The notes below the pieces were generated by a model that saw only the letters and a list, made by a program, of their open reading frames with translations, did no database searches and had not been told where the DNA came from. A program made the position numbers and the translations under genes. 64,000 bases of DNA from Sandarakinorhabdus limnophila DSM 17366 (GTDB taxonomy: Bacteria; Pseudomonadota; Alphaproteobacteria; Sphingomonadales; Sphingomonadaceae). The stretch spans positions 248,001 to 312,000 of the forward strand of contig NZ_ATVO01000003.1 in NCBI RefSeq assembly GCF_000420765.1, given 5' to 3'. Position 1 is the first letter of the stretch. Every line of letters starts with the position of its first letter. Shown piece by piece: positions 8,685-17,215 of the stretch.

Positions 8685-9566
8685 ATGTCACTCGATCTCG
8701 TCCTGATCCGCCGGTTTGAAGCCGTCGCCCGCCTCGGCAGCTTTTCCGCCGCGGCTGACGAGGTTGGCGTCACCCATTCGGCGATGACCAAGAGCATCCG
8801 GACGCTCGAAGAGCTGTGGGGTGTCCGCCTGTTCGAACGCACAACCCGATCCGTGGTGCCAACAGCCGCCGGCCGGCGCCTGATCGAACTGGCGCCCGAA
8901 CTGCTGACCCATGCCGAAGAAAGCAAGGCCCGCGTGCTGGCCGCCGGGCGCCGCCTGTCGATCGTGTGCGGCCCGGCCATCCTTGAAAGCTTCATCCCCG
9001 CCGCACTCTCCGCCTTCGCCCGCAGCCACAAGGGCATCGGGGTTGAGGTGGAATATCTGCCGCCCGATATGGCCGTCCAACGCCTGCAACAACGCCGCGC
9101 GCAACTGCTGCTCTATCATTCTGGCTCGCTCGCGGCCTTCGCCGGCCGGCGCGATCTCAAAATTCAACCGGTGATCGAAGAACCCTATCATCTCCTGTGC
9201 GGGCCCACCCACCCCGCGGCAACCAACCGCGATGCAGATGCCCTGCTCCAGCATGATTGGGCCATCGCCGGTTTCGATCCAGGCTTTGCCGCCAATCTGG
9301 CACCCGATCGTCGTGAAGCCCTGCAACGCTCCGACTTTCCGCGCTTTCGCCTGTCGAGCCAAAAAGCCTGTGTGGACCTGGCGCGGCACGGCCTGATCGT
9401 CACAATGGCACCCCGCTCCGGCGCGCTGAAGGCCTGCACGGAAGGCGGCCTGATCTCCTATGAAGTGCCCGGCATCGCCCCCTTCACCCTCGCCGCCATG
9501 ACACTGGCCGATGTCCCCGATCAGGCAGCCGCCGATTTCATCGAAATCGTGTCAGGGAACAAATGA
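8685..9566 (+). CDS. LysR-family transcriptional regulator
   Basis: 293 residues, the family's usual length. The N-terminal winged helix-turn-helix is clear (FEAVARLGSFSAAADEVGVT, then TKSIRTLEELWGVRLFERTT), followed by a periplasmic-binding-like effector domain. The gene is divergent from the hydroxylase/membrane-protein pair with 92 bases between starts. That gap holds TTGT-AGACA-ACAA (8636-8648), a small palindrome of the kind LysR proteins bind. Regulation of the divergent pair is inferred from this arrangement; the effector is unknown. Confidence 0.88.
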   Translation: MSLDLVLIRRFEAVARLGSFSAAADEVGVTHSAMTKSIRTLEELWGVRLFERTTRSVVPTAAGRRLIELAPELLTHAEESKARVLAAGRRLSIVCGPAILESFIPAALSAFARSHKGIGVEVEYLPPDMAVQRLQQRRAQLLLYHSGSLAAFAGRRDLKIQPVIEEPYHLLCGPTHPAATNRDADALLQHDWAIAGFDPGFAANLAPDRREALQRSDFPRFRLSSQKACVDLARHGLIVTMAPRSGALKACTEGGLISYEVPGIAPFTLAAMTLADVPDQAAADFIEIVSGNK

Positions 9567-9597
9567 CGCGAAAGATCCGGCAGGACTGAAACCGGGT

Positions 9598-9663
9598 GCA
9601 CCTGTGGCGGTGGCGGAAGAAGCTCCCGTGCCGCTGAAGCGGACGCGCAAGGCGAAGGGATGA
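9598..9663 (+). pseudogene. remnant resembling the uvrA 3' end
   Basis: These 22 codons, ending in TGA, read A-P-V-A-V-A-E-E-A-P-V-P-L-K-R-T-R-K-A-K-G. The UvrA C-terminus reads [19 protein letters not shown]. Aligned by eye over the last 56 bases, the DNA agrees at about 42 positions. There is no start codon or gene body, so this looks like a displaced copy of a uvrA tail lying about 2.5 kb downstream of the intact gene. Chance similarity of short basic tails is the alternative. Confidence 0.5.
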
Positions 9664-9802
9664 GGAAGGCTGAGGGGCCTCCGGCGGGCAGGGACGCAGT
9701 CCCTGCACCCGTTTGTTCTGTCCCATAAGCTCTATCGTTCAATCACTCGCTGCGAGGGCGTTGGGATGGGCAGCGGATCACTGGCGCGGGTGGCGTGAGG
9801 GG

Positions 9803-10675
9803 TTAGTTGAACCCGAAGCGCACGCCGTAGCTGAGCCCCACTGAAACCTGATCCCGCTGCCCGCGCAGGCGGATGAGCGATGAACCCGCCACCACGTCGC
9901 CCAGGCGATCATAGCTGGTGAACAGGGTGAGCGCGCCATGCTTGCCAAAGCGGCCCAACGGCTTGGTGAGCGCACCGGAGACGCCGGCGGAGATCAGGCC
10001 GGACCCGGTGGTGAAGGCCGGCAGGCCAGCGGCAGCGGCTTGCGCGGCGGAAACGCCGAAATAGATGTTGCTGTAATCACTGTCGGCCCAGGTGGCGCGC
10101 AGGGACAGGTTCCACAGCAGGCTGGCGTCCTTCTTGCGGTCGCTCCAGCCGATGATCGTATCGGCGATCAGGCCATCGTGGCCGCCGGTGCCCTGCCGCA
10201 CTTCGGCGCGCAGGCGCAGCTTGCCACCCGCCAGGCTTTTCTGTGCAAAGCCGCCGAACTCGCCGGCCAGGCCAATATCGCCCATGCCGCGCAGCGCCGT
10301 GGAGCCGCCGGTGATGAGGAAGGGCGAGCCGCCGGTGTTTTCCTGCCGGCCAAAGCGGATCTTGGCCAGCGGACCGATCTTCCAGCCATCCCTGTTCACC
10401 GCGTTCCAGCCCAGGCCATCGGGAACAGAGAGGAAGACGGCATCCTTATAATTCAGGCGCAGATCGGGGAAGATCGACAGTCCGTGATCGCGGCTGCCCT
10501 GCCACACCGGCGCATAAATGGGCGCGAGGCCGATGCCGAGGGTCCAGGCCTTGGGCGCGGGAGGGCGCTGGGCTTGTGCGCCTTGCAGGGTAGTCGGCAC
10601 GCCGGGCGCCGGGCCTTGTTGTGCGAGCGCAGGGGTTGCAGTGATCAGGATCAGGGCGGCGGCGGGGCGGATCAT
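9803..10675 (-). CDS. MipA/OmpV family outer-membrane protein
   Basis: 290 residues. The start chosen gives a signal peptide (MIRPAAALILITATPALAQQ); an open frame extends upstream but encodes only repeat-derived sequence. After a Pro-rich linker, WTLGIGLAPIYAPVWQGSRD and FPDLRLNYKDAVFLS are typical of MipA/OmpV proteins, and alternating beta strands lead to a C-terminal GLSYGVRFGF ending in an aromatic residue, as outer-membrane barrels do. MipA scaffolds murein enzymes in E. coli; most relatives have no known role. It stands alone here. Confidence 0.85.
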   Translation of the reverse strand: MIRPAAALILITATPALAQQGPAPGVPTTLQGAQAQRPPAPKAWTLGIGLAPIYAPVWQGSRDHGLSIFPDLRLNYKDAVFLSVPDGLGWNAVNRDGWKIGPLAKIRFGRQENTGGSPFLITGGSTALRGMGDIGLAGEFGGFAQKSLAGGKLRLRAEVRQGTGGHDGLIADTIIGWSDRKKDASLLWNLSLRATWADSDYSNIYFGVSAAQAAAAGLPAFTTGSGLISAGVSGALTKPLGRFGKHGALTLFTSYDRLGDVVAGSSLIRLRGQRDQVSVGLSYGVRFGFN

Positions 10676-10750
10676 GCGCAGGCTCCGAGCGGGATGGGGT
10701 GCGCAGGCGATAGCGGGATTATTACGGAACTGCAATGTGGTGCGTGCCGC

Positions 10751-10816
10751 CAGCGGCCCGGCACACGCCGGCAGCGCGCCGGCACCGTGTGGCAGCGGCC
10801 CGGCACATTCCGGCAG
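10751..10816. repeat. 24-base direct repeat, 42-base period
   Basis: The 24-base units at 10751-10774 and 10793-10816 share CAGCGGCCCGGCAC and CCGGCAG and differ at two positions. The bases between are further CCGGCA-rich sequence. The repeat lies between the MipA start and the DUF465 start, where promoters for both would be expected. No function is known. Confidence 0.5.
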
Positions 10817-10896
10817 CAATTACGCAATCGCCACGATGGGAAGCGGAACCAAGGCAGCCCACATTGGTTGCAAGACACACCCCTTGGGAGCACAAC

Positions 10897-11145
10897 ATGA
10901 GCCATCTGCCGCAGGATCTTCACGACATCTTCCCCGCCGCCGCTGATCAGTTGCGGCACCTGAAAGAGACGGATCGGCATTTCCGCACGCTGGCTGATCG
11001 CTATGCCGTACTGGATGATGAAATCCGCCGCAGCGAAACGGGTTTCACCCCGGCGATGGACGATGCCCATGCCGAAGGCCTGAAAAAGGAACGACTGGCG
11101 CTGCTGGACCAGATTGCGGCCATTCTGGAAGGAGAAAAGGCATGA
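10897..11145 (+). CDS. DUF465 (YdcH-like) protein
   Basis: 82 residues. The pattern LRHLKETDRHFRTLADRYAVLDDEI, with Glu/Arg-rich helices after it, matches the DUF465 family of small coiled-coil proteins of unknown function that are widespread in proteobacteria. GGGAG seven bases upstream supports the ATG. The stop overlaps the start of the DksA-like gene (ATGA), so the two are coupled. It may be dimeric by coiled coil. Confidence 0.8.
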   Translation: MSHLPQDLHDIFPAAADQLRHLKETDRHFRTLADRYAVLDDEIRRSETGFTPAMDDAHAEGLKKERLALLDQIAAILEGEKA

Positions 11146-11456
11146 ATGTCAACGAGATCACTGCCGAACTGCGCGCGCGACTGACCGAGGTTCAGGCCGA
11201 AATCGCCCGTCTGGAACAGGCCACCATCCAGCCGCTTTCAGCCAAATTTTCCGATCAGGCCAATGATCTGGAAGAACTGGCGACCAACAAAGGCATGGAA
11301 GTGCAGCATATCCATGAAGCCGAGCAGATCTTGGCCGCGCTGGCCCGCATCGAGGCCGGCCAGTATGGCGAATGCGACGTGTGCGGCGGCGATATCGCCC
11401 CTGCCCGCCTGGCCGCCCTGCCCACGGCAACACGCTGCATCAAGTGCGCGGCATAA
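11142..11456 (+). CDS. TraR/DksA-type zinc-finger protein
   Basis: 104 residues. An N-terminal helical region is followed by a C4 zinc finger, CDVCGG...CIKC, with the Cys pairs near residues 84/87 and 99/102 of the chain. This is the DksA/TraR fold, whose members enter the RNA polymerase secondary channel. It is shorter than DksA (about 150 residues) and lacks the DxxDxA coiled-coil tip in recognisable form, so it is better called DksA-like. It is coupled to the DUF465 gene by a four-base overlap. Confidence 0.82.
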   Translation: MNVNEITAELRARLTEVQAEIARLEQATIQPLSAKFSDQANDLEELATNKGMEVQHIHEAEQILAALARIEAGQYGECDVCGGDIAPARLAALPTATRCIKCAA

Positions 11457-11497
11457 CCACAGGTGACAGGGGGCAACGGGGCGGCTAACCACCGGCC

Positions 11498-12085
11498 ATG
11501 AACCTGTTGCCCCACCCTGCCCCGTTTGCCCGTTTCGGCGAATGGCTGGCCGCCGCCGAAGCGGCAGAGCCCAATGATCCCAATGCAATGGCGGTCGCGA
11601 CGGCAACGCCGGATGCAGCGCCATCTTTGCGCGTCGTGCTGCTGAAGGCATGGGATGAACGCGGGTTTGTGTTCTACACCAATCTCGACAGCCAGAAGGG
11701 CAGCGAACTGGCAGGCAACCCGCAGACGCATCTGAATTTCCACTGGAAATCGCTGCAACGCCAGGTGCGCATCGGCGGCCGCGCCGAACTGGTGAGCGAT
11801 GCGGAGGCCGACGCCTATTTCGCCACACGGCCGCGGGAATCACAGTTGGGTGCCTGGGCCAGCCTGCAGAGCCAGCCCCTGCCCGACCGCGCCACCTTTG
11901 AAGCACGCATCGCCGAAATGGAGGCCCGCTTCCCCGCCGACGTGCCGCGCCCGCCGCGCTGGAGCGGCTGGCGCGTGGTGCCTGAACGCATTGAATATTG
12001 GCAGGCCCGCGATGGCCGCTGGCACGAGCGCGAAGTGTTTTGGCGAGAGGCTGACGGCTGGCGCTTTGGGCTGGTCTATCCCTGA
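11498..12085 (+). CDS. pdxH: pyridoxamine 5'-phosphate oxidase
   Basis: 195 residues, slightly short but complete for PdxH, an FMN enzyme that oxidises pyridoxine/pyridoxamine 5'-phosphate to the cofactor pyridoxal 5'-phosphate. Family sequence runs throughout: PSLRVVLLKAWDERGFVFYT, SQKGSELAGNP, FHWKSLQRQVRI, SQLGAWASLQSQPL, PPRWSGWRVVPERIEYW and the FGLVYP C-terminus, which replaces the usual RLAP/RLSP ending. It overlaps the PhzF gene by one base. Confidence 0.93.
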   Translation: MNLLPHPAPFARFGEWLAAAEAAEPNDPNAMAVATATPDAAPSLRVVLLKAWDERGFVFYTNLDSQKGSELAGNPQTHLNFHWKSLQRQVRIGGRAELVSDAEADAYFATRPRESQLGAWASLQSQPLPDRATFEARIAEMEARFPADVPRPPRWSGWRVVPERIEYWQARDGRWHEREVFWREADGWRFGLVYP

Positions 12086-12918
12086 TGCGCCTGCCCTTTT
12101 CCCAAGTTGATGCCTTCGCTGATAGTGCCTTCACCGGCAATCCGGCGGCGGTGATGTTTCTCGAACGTTGGCTGCCGGATAGCGTGCTGCAAGGCATCGC
12201 GGCCGACAACAATCTGTCTGAAACCGCATTCCTTGTGGCGCACGACGGCGCCGAGGCCGATTTTGAACTGCGCTGGTTTACGCCCAAGCTGGAGGTCGCG
12301 CTGTGTGGCCACGCCACGCTGGCCAGCGGGCATGTCGTGCTTGACGCGCTGCCTGATCTGCCGATGGCGCGATTCCTTACCCGCCAGGCTGGCCTGTTGA
12401 ACGTGGCCCGCGATGGCGATGGCTTGGCGATGCGCCTGCCGGCCTTGCCCGCTAACCGTCCGGTGACGCAGGCGGAAGAATCCGCCGTCTCCGCCGCGCT
12501 GGGCACACTGCCGGTGGAAGTGTGGGCGCGTGGCCACGATTATCTGCTGGCGGTGTTCGATTCGCCAGATGAAGTCCGCAGCTTGCAGCCTGATTTTGCG
12601 GCGATTCTGGCGCTGGCGCCGGGCGTAGACCTGATGCTGATTGCCACCGCGCCGGGGGAAGATTCCGACGTGCTGTCCCGCGTGTTCGTGCCGGCGTGCG
12701 GCGTGGATGAAGACCCGGTAACCGGCAGCGCCCATGCCGTGATCGCGCCGCTGTGGGCTGCCCGTTTTGGCCGGCCGCAGTTCAGCGCGGTGCAGGCCAG
12801 TGTGCGCGGCGGTCGGCTTGGATGTCGGGTGGAGGGCGATGCCGTCATCCTTTCCGGCAAGGCTCGCACCGTGATCCGCGGTGAGTATGACTTGCCGGAT
12901 GCCGCCCTGAACGACTAA
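12085..12918 (+). CDS. PhzF family isomerase/epimerase-like protein
   Basis: 277 residues. The PhzF signature is present: QVDAFADSAFTGNPAAVMF at the start, NNLSETAFL with the conserved catalytic glutamate, FTPKLEVALCGHATLAS, and DPVTGSAHAVIAPLW in the second half. The fold has two diaminopimelate-epimerase-like halves. PhzF itself isomerises a phenazine precursor; most relatives, like this one outside a phenazine cluster, have unknown substrates. It starts on the last base of pdxH and is followed 10 bases later by dapF, a structural relative. Confidence 0.9.
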   Translation: MRLPFSQVDAFADSAFTGNPAAVMFLERWLPDSVLQGIAADNNLSETAFLVAHDGAEADFELRWFTPKLEVALCGHATLASGHVVLDALPDLPMARFLTRQAGLLNVARDGDGLAMRLPALPANRPVTQAEESAVSAALGTLPVEVWARGHDYLLAVFDSPDEVRSLQPDFAAILALAPGVDLMLIATAPGEDSDVLSRVFVPACGVDEDPVTGSAHAVIAPLWAARFGRPQFSAVQASVRGGRLGCRVEGDAVILSGKARTVIRGEYDLPDAALND

Positions 12919-12928
12919 CGCCGGGTGT

Positions 12929-13732
12929 ATGACGCACTTCATCAAGATGCACGGGCTGGGGAATGATTTCCTTGTGCTTGATGCACGCGAACAGCCGATT
13001 GTGCTGAGCGCTGCGCAGGTTCGGGCGCTGGCCAACCGCCACACCGGTATCGGTTTCGATCAATTGATCCTGATTGAACCCAGCACCACAGCCGATCTGC
13101 GGCTGCGCTTCTGGAACAGCGACGGCGGCGAAGTGGCCGCCTGTGGCAACGGCAGCCGGGCGGCAGCGACCTTGCTGGGCGGGCAGCACCGCATCGAAAC
13201 CGCGGGCGGCCTGCTGGACAGCAACGCACATGCGGGCGGTGCCGAGGTGGACATGGGTGCGCCGCAGTGGGACTGGGATGCGGTGCCGGTTGCTTACCCG
13301 ATGGACACCGCCAACCTGCCGCTGGCCTGGGACGATCTGGACCATCCGGCAGCGCTGTCGGTGGGCAATCCCCACGTGGTGTTCTTTGTGCCCGATGCGG
13401 CGGCCGTTGCGCTGGAACAGATCGGCCCCACCGTCGAACATGATCCGGTGTTTCCCGAACGGGTGAATGTCGGCATCGCGCAGGTTACAGCCCGTGATCA
13501 CATGATCCTGCGCGTATGGGAACGCGGTGCGGGCGCAACTTTGGCCTGCGGCACCGGTGCCGTTGCTGCAGTGGCGGCAGCGCAGCGGCGCGGGCTTGTG
13601 GATGCCCAGGTGCGCGTCTCCCTGCCCGGCGGTGATCTGACCGTGACGCGGCGCGACGATGGCCATCTGCTGCTCGCTGGGGCAGCGGTGATCGCCTACA
13701 CCGGCGATGTTGATCTGGAGCGTTTCGCATGA
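12929..13732 (+). CDS. dapF: diaminopimelate epimerase
   Basis: 267 residues. It converts LL- to meso-diaminopimelate for lysine and peptidoglycan. Both catalytic cysteines are seen: Cys72 in AACGNGSRAAA and Cys207 in GATLACGTGAVA. The opening FIKMHGLGNDFLVLDA is typical. The gene overlaps ftsY by four bases (ATGA). The methylthiotransferase gene mtaB, which sits between dapF and ftsY in several relatives, is absent. Confidence 0.96.
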   Translation: MTHFIKMHGLGNDFLVLDAREQPIVLSAAQVRALANRHTGIGFDQLILIEPSTTADLRLRFWNSDGGEVAACGNGSRAAATLLGGQHRIETAGGLLDSNAHAGGAEVDMGAPQWDWDAVPVAYPMDTANLPLAWDDLDHPAALSVGNPHVVFFVPDAAAVALEQIGPTVEHDPVFPERVNVGIAQVTARDHMILRVWERGAGATLACGTGAVAAVAAAQRRGLVDAQVRVSLPGGDLTVTRRDDGHLLLAGAAVIAYTGDVDLERFA

Positions 13733-14643
13733 GCTGGCTGGGGAAGCTGACGCAAGGGTTGGCGAAATCGACCAAGCGCCTGGCAGACAATATCACCGGC
13801 CTCGCCACCGGCACGTTGCCACTGGACGATGAGCGGCTCGACGAGATCGAGGAAGCGCTTATTGCTGCCGATCTTGGGCCTGCCGTTGCGGGCCGCATCC
13901 GCGAACGGCTTGCGGATCAGAAGTTTGCCAAGGGCATTGATGAAGCCGGCATCCGCACGGTGGTGGCCGAGGAAGTGGAGAAGGTGCTGGCGCCGGTCGC
14001 CCTTCCGCTGGCCATCACGCGCCGGCCACAGGTGGTGCTGGTGGTGGGCGTCAATGGCAGCGGCAAGACGACGACGATTGCCAAGCTGGCCCGCCTGTTC
14101 AAGGCCGATGGCAAATCAGTGATGCTGGCCGCCGGCGACACCTTCCGCGCAGCCGCCATCGCCCAATTGAAGATCTGGGCCGACCGGGTGGGCGTGCCGA
14201 TCATTTCGGGCGAACAGGGCGGCGATGCGGCAGGCCTGGCGTTTGATGCCGTCAAGCGCGCTATGGACGAGGGCATCGATGTGCTGATCATCGATACCGC
14301 CGGCCGGCTGCAGAACAAGGCTGGCCTGATGGACGAGTTGGCCAAGATGAAGCGGGTGATCGGCAAGCTCGATCCTTCGGCGCCGCACGATGTGCTGTTG
14401 GTGCTGGATGCCACCACCGGCCAGAACGCACTCAGCCAGATCGAGGTGTTCAGTCAGGTGGCGGGCGTCACCGGCCTGGTGATGACCAAGCTGGATGGGT
14501 CAGCCCGTGGCGGTATGCTGGTGGCCGCGGCGGAGAAATACCGCCTGCCGATCCACGCGATCGGGGTTGGTGAGGGGATGGACGATCTGCAACCCTTTGA
14601 TGCCGGCGAGTTCGCCCGCGCGCTGGCCGGCGCCGAGGACTGA
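13729..14643 (+). CDS. ftsY: signal recognition particle receptor FtsY
   Basis: 304 residues: the N and G domains without the long acidic A domain of E. coli, as is usual in this class. GTPase motifs are complete: GVNGSGKTT (107-115), DTFRAAA (137-143), DTAGR (189-193) and TKLDGSARGG (from 253). The N-terminal amphipathic segment MSWLGKLTQGLAKSTKRL should contact the membrane. It docks ribosome-SRP complexes at the Sec translocon. Its partner gene ffh lies 2.5 kb away behind an opposite-strand gene. Confidence 0.97.
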   Translation: MSWLGKLTQGLAKSTKRLADNITGLATGTLPLDDERLDEIEEALIAADLGPAVAGRIRERLADQKFAKGIDEAGIRTVVAEEVEKVLAPVALPLAITRRPQVVLVVGVNGSGKTTTIAKLARLFKADGKSVMLAAGDTFRAAAIAQLKIWADRVGVPIISGEQGGDAAGLAFDAVKRAMDEGIDVLIIDTAGRLQNKAGLMDELAKMKRVIGKLDPSAPHDVLLVLDATTGQNALSQIEVFSQVAGVTGLVMTKLDGSARGGMLVAAAEKYRLPIHAIGVGEGMDDLQPFDAGEFARALAGAED

Positions 14644-14644
14644 T

Positions 14645-17008
14645 TCAGCTCGCTGCGCGCAACTGCAACCCGGTGTTGGCTGCTGCTTCAGCGCTGGCGA
14701 TGGCTTCCGGGATCTGGCTGGCCGGCACCGGTGGGGACAGCGCAAAGCCCTGCACACGGTGAATGCCGGCGGCTCGGGCCAGCTCCAGCTCCTCGCGGCT
14801 TTCCACCCCTTCGGCCACAAGCATCAGGTCCATCGAATGGCCCAGGCTTGCAGCAACACGGAAGATATCGGCGGCCATGGCCTGGCCTGGCGCACCCGAA
14901 AGCAGCGATCCAGAGATTTTCAGCGCGTTGATCGGGAGCCGGCGCAGGCGATCGAGCGAGGAGAAACCGGCGCCGAAATCGTCCATGGCCACGCCCACGC
15001 CCAGCTTGATCAGCCGCTCGATATTGCTGCGGCAGGCGTCTTCATCGGTCATCAGCGCGGTTTCGGTGACTTCCAGCGCCAGGCGATGTGGCGGCAGGCC
15101 GACGACCTGCAGTTCCGCCAGCACTTCATCCACCATGCCGGGCAGGCGCAGATCGTGCACGGACGCATTGATCCACAGATTCATCGGCCCCGGCAGTCCA
15201 GCCACCACAGCAGCTGCCTGCTCCAGCACCAGGCGGCGCAGCGTGCCAATCAGGCCGCGGGCTTCGGCAATGCGGACCATTTCGGCGGGCGCCACCGGCT
15301 CACCGCCATCGGGCAGCCAGCGCGCCAGCGCTTCCAGCGCCACCACCGTGCCGGTTTCAAGATCGACCAGCGGTTGATAGGCAACATCGATATTGCCAGC
15401 ACGCAGTGCCGATCGCACGCGCGATTCCACCCCGGCATTGCGCGCCGAAAGCAGCTTCAAATCCGGCGTGAACAGGCAAATATGACTGCCGGGATGACCC
15501 TTGGCCGACAGCAGCGCCAGATCGGCAGCGCGCAACAGGTCTTCGCCTATTTGCCCGTTGTCGGGGCTCATCGCCACGCCAACGGCGGCCCCCACCTGAA
15601 TTTCGGCATCACCGAACCGTGCTGGCTGATCCACCGCATCGATCAGCACGCGGGCCAACGCCAGTGCGCCTTCGACATCATCAGATTCGGCCAGGATTGC
15701 GAACTCATCACCGCCCATGCGGCTGGCAAACAAGCCGGGATCAGCAGTGCGCAGCCGGAACCCGACCCGTGTGATGACGCGGTCGCCCATGGCATGCCCA
15801 TAACGATCGTTGACCTGCTTGAAGCCATCCAGATCGACGATCATCAAGGCAAAGTTGCTGCCTTTAAGGAGGCGCTGATCCAATTCTTCCATGAAGGCGC
15901 GTCGGTTGGGCAGGCCGGTAACCGGGCAGCGACGGATCTCGCGGTTCAGTTCGGCAATGGCATTGTGCTCGCCGGTGCTGTCGCGCATCACCGTTACCCA
16001 GCCCCCGCCGGGAACCGGCTGGCATTCCAGATCGACCACGCGATTGTCGTTCAGGTGCAGGGCGGCATTGAACGGCTGGCGCAGGTTTACCAGCATCGTG
16101 GCATGGCCGAGGAATTCGGCGCGGTTGGTGGCCGCGGTCTGCAGGTTGGGCGCATCGGCCAGCAATTCGGCGAACGTTGGGGGATTTGCCGGATCGAGCG
16201 GCTTCACCCCCAGCAACGCCATCGCGCTGCTGTTCATCGCCACCACCCGCGTGGCGGCATCCAGGATGGTGATGGCCTGGCTGAGTGTCTGGACGGCCGT
16301 GTCCAGGCGTTGCCGCTCCGCCGCCTGCGCTTCGCGTGCCAGCAGCAGTTCGGTGTGGGCGGCATAACCACTGCGGGCCATCGACACGCACAATAGCCCG
16401 AACACCAGCACCCCGGCGCCGGCGCCGACACCCCAGGGCGCCGGCCAGAAACGGATGAGCGCAATGCCAATCGGCAGGCTGATGGCCGGGAATTGCACCA
16501 GCGCAATCAGCGGACGTCCCGGCCCGGCTCCGTTGGCGGCCCCCAGTGTTGCCAACGCGACCATAACGGCCAACGCCTGCGCAAAGAACGGCGAATTCTG
16601 CCCAAGAACGGAAGCAACGATGCCGCCCAGCCCGACAGCAACGATGATGGTGCCCAAGAGATAGCGGGCCTCCACCTCCTCTAGGTCAACTTCGGGATCG
16701 GGCGTGCGCACGGCATGGCAGGCAAAGATCACAAAGGCAAAGCCGGCCAGGGCCAACCCGGAAAAGAACAGAGCCGGCAGGCTTTTCACCGCCAGTGCGG
16801 CGGCAATCGCCAGCACCGCGGCCACCGGCCCGGCAAACGCAAAAGACCAGAAATAATTCCCCAGATCGCGGGTAAGTTCAGCCTGCAAAGCGGCTGGAAG
16901 CTGCAGCCCCAGGATGCGTCGCGCCCACCGGAACGGCCAACCGGAATGCGCAAGTAACTGTTGGTTATGTTTTACTGAATTCAATATGTAACCGTAAAGA
17001 AGTAACAT
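14645..17008 (-). CDS. membrane GGDEF-EAL protein (cyclic di-GMP turnover)
   Basis: 787 residues. About six N-terminal membrane helices (residues 50-210), a PAS-like region (about 240-345), GGDEF (432-436) and EAL (559-561) domains. The cyclase signature is intact (MGGDEFAI), so synthesis is possible; the product-inhibition RxxD is not at the canonical spacing (RTAD at 420-423 is three residues too far). The phosphodiesterase residues are also present: EAL, WINAS, EVTET, MDDFGAGFSS, LKISGS, AEGVES and VQGF. Either activity could dominate. The start lies inside an inverted repeat (AATATGT 16983-16989, ACATATT 17005-17011) and has only a weak ribosome site. It sits between ftsY and ffh, opposite to both. 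Confidence 0.93.
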   Translation of the reverse strand: MLLLYGYILNSVKHNQQLLAHSGWPFRWARRILGLQLPAALQAELTRDLGNYFWSFAFAGPVAAVLAIAAALAVKSLPALFFSGLALAGFAFVIFACHAVRTPDPEVDLEEVEARYLLGTIIVAVGLGGIVASVLGQNSPFFAQALAVMVALATLGAANGAGPGRPLIALVQFPAISLPIGIALIRFWPAPWGVGAGAGVLVFGLLCVSMARSGYAAHTELLLAREAQAAERQRLDTAVQTLSQAITILDAATRVVAMNSSAMALLGVKPLDPANPPTFAELLADAPNLQTAATNRAEFLGHATMLVNLRQPFNAALHLNDNRVVDLECQPVPGGGWVTVMRDSTGEHNAIAELNREIRRCPVTGLPNRRAFMEELDQRLLKGSNFALMIVDLDGFKQVNDRYGHAMGDRVITRVGFRLRTADPGLFASRMGGDEFAILAESDDVEGALALARVLIDAVDQPARFGDAEIQVGAAVGVAMSPDNGQIGEDLLRAADLALLSAKGHPGSHICLFTPDLKLLSARNAGVESRVRSALRAGNIDVAYQPLVDLETGTVVALEALARWLPDGGEPVAPAEMVRIAEARGLIGTLRRLVLEQAAAVVAGLPGPMNLWINASVHDLRLPGMVDEVLAELQVVGLPPHRLALEVTETALMTDEDACRSNIERLIKLGVGVAMDDFGAGFSSLDRLRRLPINALKISGSLLSGAPGQAMAADIFRVAASLGHSMDLMLVAEGVESREELELARAAGIHRVQGFALSPPVPASQIPEAIASAEAAANTGLQLRAAS

Positions 17009-17215
17009 ATTATCTCAAGCCTGAATAGCGACCAGTTGCCCGTGACAAACCCGTCGTACCCACGGTGCTTGACCGCCCTGCCCCATGCGCTTATGGAGGC
17101 GGCGGCTTCCGGGAGGGGGCCATGCGTCTGAGGATGCACGCCGGCCAGCGAGTTTTCGCCCGCCGGCGCGTTTTCACTTGGAAGCAGAGCGATTTTTGAG
17201 AAGGGCCTCTGGGCT

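Noticed and set aside
14495-16396. Open frame of 633 codons on the plus strand
   Set aside because: It overlaps the end of ftsY and is antisense to the conserved EAL/GGDEF domains; no family sequence.
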